In this document: in pieces, positions 35,145 through 42,257 of the stretch
How positions within the stretch are numbered: the first letter of the stretch is position 1
Layout: each line of letters opens with the position of its first letter
Source of the DNA: Micromonospora tarensis
Lineage (GTDB): Bacteria > Actinomycetota > Actinomycetes > Mycobacteriales > Micromonosporaceae
Assembly (NCBI RefSeq): GCF_016803395.1
Contig: NZ_JAEVHL010000030.1
Span: 1 to 42,257, forward strand
Direction: 5' to 3'
DNA: 42,257 nt
Position numbers and translations under genes: made by a program
Notes under the pieces: model-generated
Told to the model about the DNA's origin: nothing
Seen by the model: the letters and a program-made list of their open reading frames with translations, nothing else
Databases searched by the model: none

Positions 35145-36725
35145 ATGTCGCAGTCACCTCCGACGCTGCCGCGTCGTCACTTCCTCGCCCTGGGCGGCGT
35201 CGCCGCCGGCGCGGCGATGCTCGGCGCCGAGCCCGCCTCGGCGAGTTCCGTCGGCGCGGACGACCGGATCACCCTGTCCGGTTACGCGTTCACGCTCGGC
35301 GTCGCGTCCGGCGACCCGATGCCCGACGGGGTTGTGCTGTGGACCCGGCTGGCACCGGAACCGCTCGCCCTCGACGGGTTGGGAGGAATGCCCGAGCGCG
35401 CGGTCAACGTGCGGTGGGAGGTGGCCGAGGACGAGACGTTCCGCCGGGTGGTGCGGCGCGGCGTGGAGCGGGCCACGGCGGCGTGGGGGCACTCGGTACA
35501 CGCGGAGGTGCACGGCCTGCGACCGGACCGCGTCTACTGGTACCGGTTCCGGGTCGCGGACCAGGTCAGCCCGGTGGGCCGCACCCGCACGGCACCTCGG
35601 CCGGAGGCCGCCCTGGGGTCGCTGACCTTCGCGTTCGCCAGCTGCCAGGCCTACACCGACGGCTACTTCACCGCCTACGAGCACATGGCCCGGGAGGATC
35701 TGGACCTGGTGGTCCACCTCGGTGACTACATCTACGAGGGCGGTGGCGCCGGTTCGATCGGCCGGCCACACCTCCCGGCGGTGGAGACGTTCACCCTCAC
35801 CGACTACCGGATCCGCTACTCGCAGTACAAGCTCGACCCGGCGCTCCAGGCCGCGCACCGGACCGCGCCGTGGGTGGTCGCCCCGGACGACCACGACGTG
35901 GAGAACAACTGGGCCGGTGACCACTCGCAGCCGGACACCGAGCCGGACCAGGATCCGGCCGTGTTCCGGCTGCGCCGGGCCGCCGCCTACCAGGCGTACT
36001 ACGAGAATCTGCCGCTGCGCCGCTCGTCGATGCCCCGAGGGCCGGAGATGCAGGTCTACCGGCGGCTGACGTTCGGCGACCTGCTCCAGCTCGACGTGCT
36101 CGACACCCGGCGCTTCCGGGACCAGCAGCTCACCGACCAGTCGTTGCGCTGGGACCCGAACCGGCAGCTGCTCGGCGCCAGGCAGGAGGCCTGGCTGCTG
36201 GCGGGCCTCGGCGCGTCCACCGCCCGCTGGAACGTGCTCGGCAACCAGGTCTTCGCCATGCAGGCCGACCACACCGACGGTCCGACCGAGACGTTCGGAA
36301 TGGACACCTGGGACGGGTACGCGGCGGCGCGGCAACGGCTCTTCGACGGGCTGGCGCGGCGCAACGTCGACAACTTCCTGGTCATCACCGGTGACGCGCA
36401 CCGCAGCGTCGCCGCGGACCTGAAGCTGAACTTCGCCGACCCGGCCTCGCGCACGATCGGCACCGAGTTCCTCGGGACCGCGATCAGCTCGGGCGGCAAC
36501 GGGCAGGACATGGACGCGCTCGGCGTGACGTGGCTGGCCGAGAACCCGCACATGAGGTTCCACAACTCCCAGCGGGGATACCAGGTCTGTCACCTCGGTC
36601 GTGGCGAGATGCGGACCGACTACCGGGTGGTGCCGTTCGTGACCGCGCCGGGCGCGCCGATCACCACCCGGGCCAGCGTCCACGTGCAGAGCGGCCGGCC
36701 CGGCGTGGCCCACGTGTCGGCGTAG
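35145..36725 (+). CDS. phoD: PhoD-type alkaline phosphatase, Tat-exported
   Basis: This 526-residue extracellular phosphodiesterase/phosphomonoesterase would release phosphate from organic phosphates or teichoic acids. Residues 1-33 are a twin-arginine signal (LPRRHFLALGG). An N-terminal PhoD_N beta domain (FTLGVASGDPMPDGVVLWTRLAP) precedes the metallophosphatase core with metal ligands in FASCQ, HLGDYIYEG, PDDHDVENNW and ITGDAHRS, binding Fe3+ and Ca2+ in the characterised family member. The length is normal. The ATG at 35145 follows GGAAGG. It is separated from the GH2 gene by a strong terminator, so it has its own promoter; control by phosphate starvation is likely. Confidence 0.9.
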   Translation: MSQSPPTLPRRHFLALGGVAAGAAMLGAEPASASSVGADDRITLSGYAFTLGVASGDPMPDGVVLWTRLAPEPLALDGLGGMPERAVNVRWEVAEDETFRRVVRRGVERATAAWGHSVHAEVHGLRPDRVYWYRFRVADQVSPVGRTRTAPRPEAALGSLTFAFASCQAYTDGYFTAYEHMAREDLDLVVHLGDYIYEGGGAGSIGRPHLPAVETFTLTDYRIRYSQYKLDPALQAAHRTAPWVVAPDDHDVENNWAGDHSQPDTEPDQDPAVFRLRRAAAYQAYYENLPLRRSSMPRGPEMQVYRRLTFGDLLQLDVLDTRRFRDQQLTDQSLRWDPNRQLLGARQEAWLLAGLGASTARWNVLGNQVFAMQADHTDGPTETFGMDTWDGYAAARQRLFDGLARRNVDNFLVITGDAHRSVAADLKLNFADPASRTIGTEFLGTAISSGGNGQDMDALGVTWLAENPHMRFHNSQRGYQVCHLGRGEMRTDYRVVPFVTAPGAPITTRASVHVQSGRPGVAHVSA

Positions 36726-36741
36726 TGGACTGGGCCTGGCG

Positions 36742-36777
36742 GCTGGTCGTCGAACCGGGTCGGTGTCGACGACCAGC
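36742..36777 (+). terminator. Hairpin terminator after phoD
   Basis: A perfect 12-base inverted repeat (36742-36753 with 36766-36777, 12-base loop) lies 16 bases after the phoD stop. Confidence 0.7.
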
Positions 36778-36929
36778 GCCGGGGTCGCGCGGCGGCGCCG
36801 ACCGGGTGCCCGGTGGGCAGAGCCGGTCCGGTCCCGGGCCGGGTGGTTGGTCCTGCCGCGCGGAGGCGTCCTGAGCCGGCGTGGCGAGGGGGGCCGCGGA
36901 GCCAGTCACGGAGGTCTTGCGGCGGTCAT

Positions 36930-36944
36930 CGTATACAACATACG
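36930..36944. promoter_or_regulatory. Candidate GntR-like operator before the peptide ABC operon
   Basis: CGTATACAACATACG has perfect 5-base arms around ACAAC. The short AT-containing spacing recalls GntR-family sites. A TTGCGG hexamer (36917-36922) 16 bases before CATACG makes a weak promoter overlapping it. It sits 31 bases before the start codon. No regulator is adjacent. Confidence 0.35.
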
Positions 36945-36975
36945 CTCCCCGGATCGCCCACTTGAGGAGCTCTCC

Positions 36976-38649
36976 ATGACGAACCTCTCCGTCCGGGAAA
37001 CGAACCTGCCCCGCCGCCGTGTGCTCCGGGCCGCGGTGGCCGCGGCCGCCGTCGTCTGCACGCTCGCCGCCTGCTCACCGGTGTCGAACAACGACGGCGG
37101 CCAGCCCGGCGACAACCAGTCGGCCGGTCAGGATTCCTTCGGTACGCCGGCGGACCCCGCCGCCGTGAAGCAGGGCGGCAAGCTGGTTATCGCCCTCTCC
37201 GCCGAGCCCGACGCGCTGGACCCGACGCTGTCGAGAAGCCTCTACTCCCGGTACGTCTTCCAGGCGATGTGCCAGAAGCTCTACGACGTCGACGAGCGGG
37301 CGCAGGTCGTACCGCAGCTCGCCACGGCCCTGCCCACGACGAGCGGCGACGGCCGCACGGTGACCATCCCGCTGCGTCCGGGTGTGCGCTTCGCGGACGG
37401 GACGCCGTTCGACTCCGCGGCGGTGAAGGCCACCCTGCAGCGCCACCTCAGCAACGCCCGGTCGGCGCGCAAGAGCGAACTCGGCCCCATCGACGGCGTC
37501 GACACCCCCGACGCGCAGACCGTCGTGCTCCGGCTGAAGCAGCCGTTCGCCCCGCTGCTCGGCGCCCTCGCCGACCGGGCCGGCATGATCATGAGTGCCC
37601 AGGCGCTGCGGACCCGGGGTGACGACTTCGCCTCGGCGCCGGTCTGCGTCGGCCCGTTCAAGTTCGCGAAGCGGGTGCCGCAGAACTCGATCGAGGTCGT
37701 GAAGGACCCGAACTACTACGACGCGAGCAAGGTGCACCTCGACGCCATCTCGTGGCGGATCCTCACCGACGCGAGCATCCGCGCGGCCAACCTGCGCTCC
37801 GGCGACGCGCAGGTCGCCGACAGCGTCTCCACCCAGGACTTCGCCTCGCTACGCCAGGACGCGTCGGTCTCCGTTTTGCAGTCGCAGTCCCTCGGATATC
37901 AGGGCCTGACCATCAACATCGGCAACGTCGACGGCGTCGGCACCGCCCCCAAGCCCATCAACCGCCCGCTCGCCCAGAACGCCAAGGTGCGGCAGGCCTT
38001 CGAGCACGCCATCGACCGCAAGGCGCTTGTCGACGCGGTCTTCAACGGTCTGCACGCCGTCGCCTGCTCGCCGATCTCGCCCGCCAGCCCGTTCTCGTCG
38101 CCCGAGGCGCAGGCCTGCCCGGCGCACGACCCGGCCAAGGCCAAGCAACTGCTCACCGAGGCGGGTGTGCCGACGCCGTACCCGGTGACGATGCTCGCCT
38201 CGAACACGCCGGACACGCTGCGTCTCGCGCAGGCGTTGCAGTCCATGGTCAAGGACGGCGGGTTCGACCTCAAGATCAACCCGGTGGAGTATTCCTCCCT
38301 CCTCGACGAGCAGGACCGGGGCAACTTCGAGTTGTTGCAGCTCGGCTGGAGCGGACGGATCGACCCGGACGCCAATATCACCAACTTCGTCGGCACCGGC
38401 GCCAGCCAGAACGTCGCCGGCTACAGCAACCCGCAACTCGACGCCCTGCTGACCCAGGCCCGGCAGGCCGGCGACGTCGAGGAGCGCAAGAAGCTCTACG
38501 GGCAGGCGGTCACAGTGCTCCAACAGGACGACGCCCTGATCTACCTCTACCGGCAGCGCAACCTGACCGCCGTCAGCAAGCAGATCCAGGGTTTGCAGGT
38601 CTTCCCCGACGGCGTGCTCCGGGCCGCCTTCGCCGGCTACACCAAGTAG
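36976..38649 (+). CDS. Peptide ABC transporter substrate-binding lipoprotein (family 5)
   Basis: This 557-residue lipoprotein has an Arg-rich N-region (LPRRRVLRAAV) and lipobox TLAAC with Cys at about residue 36, then a Gly/Asn/Gln linker. The mature protein has the SBP family 5 layout: GGKLVIALSAEPDALDPTLSR near the start, VPQLATALP and a late DPDANITNF/YRQRNLTAVSK region. Such proteins capture di- or oligopeptides (sometimes nickel or sugars) outside the membrane and pass them to the permeases that follow. GAGGAG at 36964-36969 fixes the ATG at 36976. It is the first gene of a five-gene operon, with 6 bases to the first permease. Confidence 0.92.
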   Translation: MTNLSVRETNLPRRRVLRAAVAAAAVVCTLAACSPVSNNDGGQPGDNQSAGQDSFGTPADPAAVKQGGKLVIALSAEPDALDPTLSRSLYSRYVFQAMCQKLYDVDERAQVVPQLATALPTTSGDGRTVTIPLRPGVRFADGTPFDSAAVKATLQRHLSNARSARKSELGPIDGVDTPDAQTVVLRLKQPFAPLLGALADRAGMIMSAQALRTRGDDFASAPVCVGPFKFAKRVPQNSIEVVKDPNYYDASKVHLDAISWRILTDASIRAANLRSGDAQVADSVSTQDFASLRQDASVSVLQSQSLGYQGLTINIGNVDGVGTAPKPINRPLAQNAKVRQAFEHAIDRKALVDAVFNGLHAVACSPISPASPFSSPEAQACPAHDPAKAKQLLTEAGVPTPYPVTMLASNTPDTLRLAQALQSMVKDGGFDLKINPVEYSSLLDEQDRGNFELLQLGWSGRIDPDANITNFVGTGASQNVAGYSNPQLDALLTQARQAGDVEERKKLYGQAVTVLQQDDALIYLYRQRNLTAVSKQIQGLQVFPDGVLRAAFAGYTK

Positions 38650-38655
38650 CTCGCC

Positions 38656-39612
38656 GTGGCCCGGTATCTGCTCACCCGCGCCTGGCAGTCGGCGCTGACC
38701 CTGCTGTTGTCCACGATCGTGGTGTTCGTCGGCGTGCGGGCGCTCCCCGGTGACCCGGCCCTCGCGCTGGCCGGTGAGGACCGGTCGCCGGAGGCGCTGG
38801 AGGCGATCCGTCGGCACTACGGGCTGGACCAGCCACTGCCGGTCCAGTTCGCCCAGTACGTGGAGCGGATGGCGCAGGGCGACTTCGGGGTGTCGATCCG
38901 CACCGGTACGCCGGTCTCGTCGATGCTCACCACCGCCCTGCCGGTGACCGTCGAGCTGTCCATCCTGGCGATCCTTCTCGCCACGGTGCTCGGAGTGGGT
39001 GCGGGGGTGCTCGCGGCGGTCCGGCGCGGGCGCCCGGCGGAGTGGCTCGCCAACGGCCTGGCCCTGATCGGCCTGTCGGTGCCGCACTTCTGGCTCGGGC
39101 TGCTCGCCATCCTCTACCTCTCGGTGGCGACCGGGCTGTTCCCCGCCTCCGGCTTCGTGCCGTTCCTGGACGATCCCGTGGACAACCTGCACCACCTCGT
39201 CCTGCCGGCGGTGATCCTCGGCACCGGCCTGGCGGCCATCATCATGCGGCAGACCCGCTCGGCGATGCTGGACTCGCTCTCCTCCGACTACGTCCGGACG
39301 GCGAAGGCGAAAGGGCTGCGACCGCGCGCCGTGATCACCCGGCACGCCCTGCGCAACAGCCTCATCGTGGTGGTGACCGTCGTGGGTCTCCAACTCGGCG
39401 GTCTGATCTCGGGCGCGGTCGTCACCGAACAGATCTTCGGGCTGCCCGGCTTCGGCAAGATGACCATCGACGCGGTGTTCCAGCGGGACTACCCGGTGAT
39501 CCAGGCCGTCGTCCTGCTCACCGCGGCGGCCTACATCGTGATCAACTTCCTGGTGGACCTGCTCTACTCGGTCATCGATCCACGCATCCGGGTGACGGGA
39601 GAACCGGCATGA
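38656..39612 (+). CDS. Peptide ABC transporter permease (DppB-like)
   Basis: This 318-residue permease has six membrane helices. It starts at GTG with LLTRAWQSALTLLLSTIVVFV, has the DppB-type extracellular loop (RALPGDPALALAGED) and the EAA coupling motif DYVRTAKAKGLRPRAVITRHALRNS, which contacts the ATPases. It forms the importer channel with the next gene. Its stop overlaps the following start by four bases (ATGA). Confidence 0.9.
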   Translation: MARYLLTRAWQSALTLLLSTIVVFVGVRALPGDPALALAGEDRSPEALEAIRRHYGLDQPLPVQFAQYVERMAQGDFGVSIRTGTPVSSMLTTALPVTVELSILAILLATVLGVGAGVLAAVRRGRPAEWLANGLALIGLSVPHFWLGLLAILYLSVATGLFPASGFVPFLDDPVDNLHHLVLPAVILGTGLAAIIMRQTRSAMLDSLSSDYVRTAKAKGLRPRAVITRHALRNSLIVVVTVVGLQLGGLISGAVVTEQIFGLPGFGKMTIDAVFQRDYPVIQAVVLLTAAAYIVINFLVDLLYSVIDPRIRVTGEPA

Positions 39613-40493
39613 CCGTCCTCTCCGTACCCATGGCGGAGACCGCCGGCAGTGTCACCCGGCGGGCCCGGGTGCTGCGGCGGCTGCGCCGCAACCCGCTCGC
39701 CGTGGTGAGCTTCGTCGTGCTCGCGCTGGCGATCGCCATCGCGCTGCTCTCGCCGTGGCTCGCGCCCTACTCGGTCGACCAGACCGACTTCGCCCGCACG
39801 TTCGCGCCTCCCGGCACCCCCGGGCACCTGCTCGGCACCGACGACCTCGGCCGGGACGTGCTGTCCCGGATCATGCTCGGCGCGCGGGCGTCGTTGCTGG
39901 TGGGGCTCCTGGCGGTGGCCACCTCGCTGGTCATCGGGGTGCCCCTCGGGCTGGCCGCCGGCTACTTCCGGGCCTGGGACGCGGTGATCTCGCGCTTCAC
40001 CGACCTGCTGCTGGCCTTCCCGTTCCTGATCATGGCAGTGGGGCTGGCGGCCATCCGGGGGGCCAGCCTCGGCAACGCCGCGGTGGCCATCGGCATCGCC
40101 CAGATCCCCGGGGTGATCCGGGTCGTCCGCTCGGACACGCTGCGCCTCAAGTCGCTGGACTTCGTCGCGGCTGCCGTGGTGGACGGCGCGGGCGACCTGT
40201 GGGTGCTGGCCCGGCACATCCTGCCCAACGCGACCTCGGTGATCCTGGTGCAGGCCACGGTCGCCATCCCGGCCGCGATCCTGGGCGAGGCGGTGCTGTC
40301 GTTCCTGGGCCTCGGCATCCAGCCCCCGGCGCCCAGTCTGGGCACGATGCTGGCCACCGCGCAGCAGTTCGCCGCCCGCGCGCCGTGGGCCGCCGTCCTC
40401 CCCGGTGTCGTGATCATGGGGTTGGCGTTGGCGTTCAACGTCTTCGGTGACGCCCTGCGGGACGCCCTCGACCCGAAGGGAGATCGACGATGA
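39609..40493 (+). CDS. Peptide ABC transporter permease (DppC-like)
   Basis: This 294-residue permease carries the N-terminal DppC/OppC_N segment RRLRRNPLAVVSFVVLALA, then HLLGTDDLGRDVLSRIMLGAR, the hallmark of the DppC class, and the EAA loop DFVAAAVVDGAGDLWVLARHILPN. It ends with [13 protein letters not shown]. It partners the preceding DppB-like permease and is coupled by ATGA overlaps to both neighbours. The substrate is probably short peptides, inferred from the family. Confidence 0.92.
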   Translation: MTVLSVPMAETAGSVTRRARVLRRLRRNPLAVVSFVVLALAIAIALLSPWLAPYSVDQTDFARTFAPPGTPGHLLGTDDLGRDVLSRIMLGARASLLVGLLAVATSLVIGVPLGLAAGYFRAWDAVISRFTDLLLAFPFLIMAVGLAAIRGASLGNAAVAIGIAQIPGVIRVVRSDTLRLKSLDFVAAAVVDGAGDLWVLARHILPNATSVILVQATVAIPAAILGEAVLSFLGLGIQPPAPSLGTMLATAQQFAARAPWAAVLPGVVIMGLALAFNVFGDALRDALDPKGDRR

Positions 40494-41508
40494 GCACGGC
40501 CCCGGCCGGCGCCGCCGCGCCCGTCCTGGAGATACGCGACCTCTCGGTGTCGTTTCCGACCGAGACCGGCACCGTCTCGGCGGTCGACGGGGTCAGTCTG
40601 GACCTCGCGCCCGGCGAGATCGTCGGAATGGTGGGCGAGTCGGGCTGCGGCAAGAGCGTCACCGCGATGAGCCTCGCCGGCCTGCTCCCGGGCAGCGCCC
40701 GGGTCACCGGCTCGGTGCGGCTGAACGGCACCGAGCTGGTCGGCGCCCGCGAGTCGGCGCTGCGACGGGTACGCGGCCAGGAGATCGCCTACATCTTCCA
40801 GGAGCCGATGACGTCGCTGAACCCGGTGCTCACCGTGGGTCGCAGATCGGCGAGGTGCTCCAGGCCCACCAGCGGATGTCCCGGCGGGCGGCGCGGGCGC
40901 GGGCGGTCGAGCTGCTGACCCTGGTCGGGATCCCGTCCGCCGCGCTTCGGGTCGACAACTATCCCCACCAGCTCTCCGGCGGCATGCGCCAACGCGTGAT
41001 GATCGCGATGGCGGTGGCCTGCGGCCCGAAGGTGCTGGTGGCCGACGAGCCGACCACGGCGCTGGACGTCACGGTCCAGGCCGGCATCCTCCAGGTGCTG
41101 CGCGACCTGCGCGACCGGCTCGGCACCAGCGTCCTCATCATCACCCACGACCTCGGCGTGATCGCCGACATCGCCGACCGCGTCGTCGTCATGTACGCGG
41201 GCCGGGTGGTGGAACGGGCGCCGGTGGACGACCTGTTCGCCAACCCACGGCACCGGTACACCGCCGGGCTGCTGTCGGCGTCGCCGCAGCCGGGGCGGCA
41301 CGCCGGCACGGACCGGTTGACGGAGATCCCCGGTCTGGTGCCGGTGCTGTCCCGCCAACCCGACGCGTGCACCTTCGCCGACCGCTGCCCCGCCGCCGAC
41401 GGGCAGTGCCACGACGCCGCCCCGCCCCTGGTGAACATCGGTGTCGGCGAGCACCTGGCGGCCTGTTGGCACCCCTGCTCCGTGGCTCCCCAGGAGGCGA
41501 ACCGATGA
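40490..41508 (+). CDS. Peptide ABC transporter ATPase (DppD-like), frameshifted
   Basis: This ATPase has Walker [10 protein letters not shown]-loop [17 protein letters not shown], signature LSGGMRQR, Walker [15 protein letters not shown], the H-loop [10 protein letters not shown] and the C-terminal oligopeptide-transporter motif with clustered Cys ([16 protein letters not shown]...ACWHP) seen in DppD/OppD. The frame breaks near 40840. One added base reads [15 protein letters not shown] and gives 339 residues, the usual length. Start and stop both overlap their neighbours by four bases, so an intact protein is expected in the living cell. As sequenced it would be cut after the Q-loop and inactive. 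Confidence 0.85.
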
Positions 41509-42257
41509 CGCCGCAGCCGAACGCGCTGGAGATCGAGGACCTGGTGATGCACTTCGGTCCGGTACGCGCCGTGGACGGCGTCTCCCTGACCATCCCGAGG
41601 GGCCGGGTCACGGCCCTGGTGGGGGAGAGCGGCTCCGGAAAGTCGACAGTGGGCCGATGCGTGGTGCGGCTGGTCGAGCCGACCGCCGGGACGGTCCGGA
41701 TCGCCGGCACGGACGTCACCCACCTGTCCCGGCGGCGGTTGCGGCCGCACCGCGGCGCGGTGTCGATCGTCTTCCAGGACCCGGCCGCGTCCCTGGACCC
41801 GCGCATGCTGGTGGGCGAGATCGTGGCCGAACCGCTGCGGCTGGCCGGCAGGCGGCTCTCCCGGCGGGACCGGGACGCCCGCGTCGCCCCGCAACTCGAA
41901 CGGGTGGGACTGCGTGCCGAGGTGGCGCGTCGCTACCCGCACGAGCTGTCCGGGGGGCAGCGCCAACGGGTCAGCATCGCGCGGGCGCTGATCTCCGAGC
42001 CGATGCTGCTCATCGCGGACGAACCCACCAGCGCCCTCGACGTGTCCGTCCAGGCATCGGTGCTCAACCTCCTCGCCGACCTGCAACGCGACATCGGGTT
42101 CGCCTGCCTGTTCATCACCCACGACCTGTCCGCCGTGGAGTACCTGGCCGACGACATCGCCGTCATGTACCTGGGTCAACTCGTCGAGCGGGCAGCCGCG
42201 AGCGGATCTCGCCGGCCCGCCCACCCGTACACGCAGGCGCTGCTCTCCGCCGCGCCG
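41505..42257 (+). CDS. Peptide ABC transporter ATPase (DppF-like), 3' end outside window
   Basis: 251 codons are visible and the frame is open at the window edge. It shows Walker [11 protein letters not shown]-loop [12 protein letters not shown], signature LSGGQRQR, Walker [15 protein letters not shown], the H-loop [14 protein letters not shown] and a terminal [10 protein letters not shown] segment, the start of the oligo_HPY region. It is the second ATPase of the importer and heterodimerises with the DppD-like subunit. Its ATG overlaps the previous stop (ATGA). Only some 60-100 residues should be missing. Confidence 0.92.
   Translation, partial: MTPQPNALEIEDLVMHFGPVRAVDGVSLTIPRGRVTALVGESGSGKSTVGRCVVRLVEPTAGTVRIAGTDVTHLSRRRLRPHRGAVSIVFQDPAASLDPRMLVGEIVAEPLRLAGRRLSRRDRDARVAPQLERVGLRAEVARRYPHELSGGQRQRVSIARALISEPMLLIADEPTSALDVSVQASVLNLLADLQRDIGFACLFITHDLSAVEYLADDIAVMYLGQLVERAAASGSRRPAHPYTQALLSAAP

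Noticed and set aside
37849..39393. 514-residue minus-strand frame opposite the binding protein and permease
   Set aside because: Shadow of the operon; Gly/Arg/His-rich and crosses a real gene boundary.

Overview
The window is high-GC actinobacterial DNA. The gene content (Tat-exported hydrolases, LacI-type operators, a type VII secretion toxin cassette, several TetR regulators, an NhaA-DsbA fusion) looks most like Micromonospora or another Micromonosporaceae. That placement is inference, since no rRNA or other marker gene is present. I see no tRNA, rRNA, CRISPR array, transposase or replication origin.

Layout. 1-6.3 kb: the end of a GNAT-like gene, a membrane-anchored alpha/beta hydrolase, an aldo/keto reductase divergent from a TetR-hydrolase pair, and an ABC-F antibiotic-resistance ATPase preceded by a leader ORF and alternative hairpins. 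6.4-13.8 kb: a DUF305-like lipoprotein, a secreted DUF1996 protein, a secreted Xaa-Pro dipeptidyl-peptidase and a divergent secreted subtilase. 13.8-21.3 kb: a DUF2231 membrane protein, a SEC-C protein, a Tat-exported phospholipase C, a small chimeric remnant, and a membrane protein-GH15-aldo/keto reductase cluster. 21.5-26.4 kb: an island of lower GC carrying a PD-(D/E)XK nuclease / Schlafen-group-3-type helicase with an upstream MazG-like pyrophosphohydrolase, then a four-gene T7SS cassette (YbaB-like, EspC-like, WXG toxin, candidate immunity protein). 26.5-30.8 kb: NhaA-DsbA fusion, MFS exporter and divergent TetR. 30.9-36.7 kb: a LacI-operator-controlled GH2 enzyme with inserted discoidin domains, then PhoD phosphatase. 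37.0-42.3 kb: a dipeptide/oligopeptide ABC importer operon running off the window.

Much of the region serves outward-facing scavenging: proteases, phosphatase, phospholipase, glycosidases and a peptide importer. These genes are interrupted by a conflict/defence island and two drug-resistance modules.

One property affects the whole annotation. Five otherwise intact genes carry six frame breaks, and each is repaired by adding back exactly one base. This looks more like sequencing or assembly deletion than biological decay, so these genes are annotated across the breaks.
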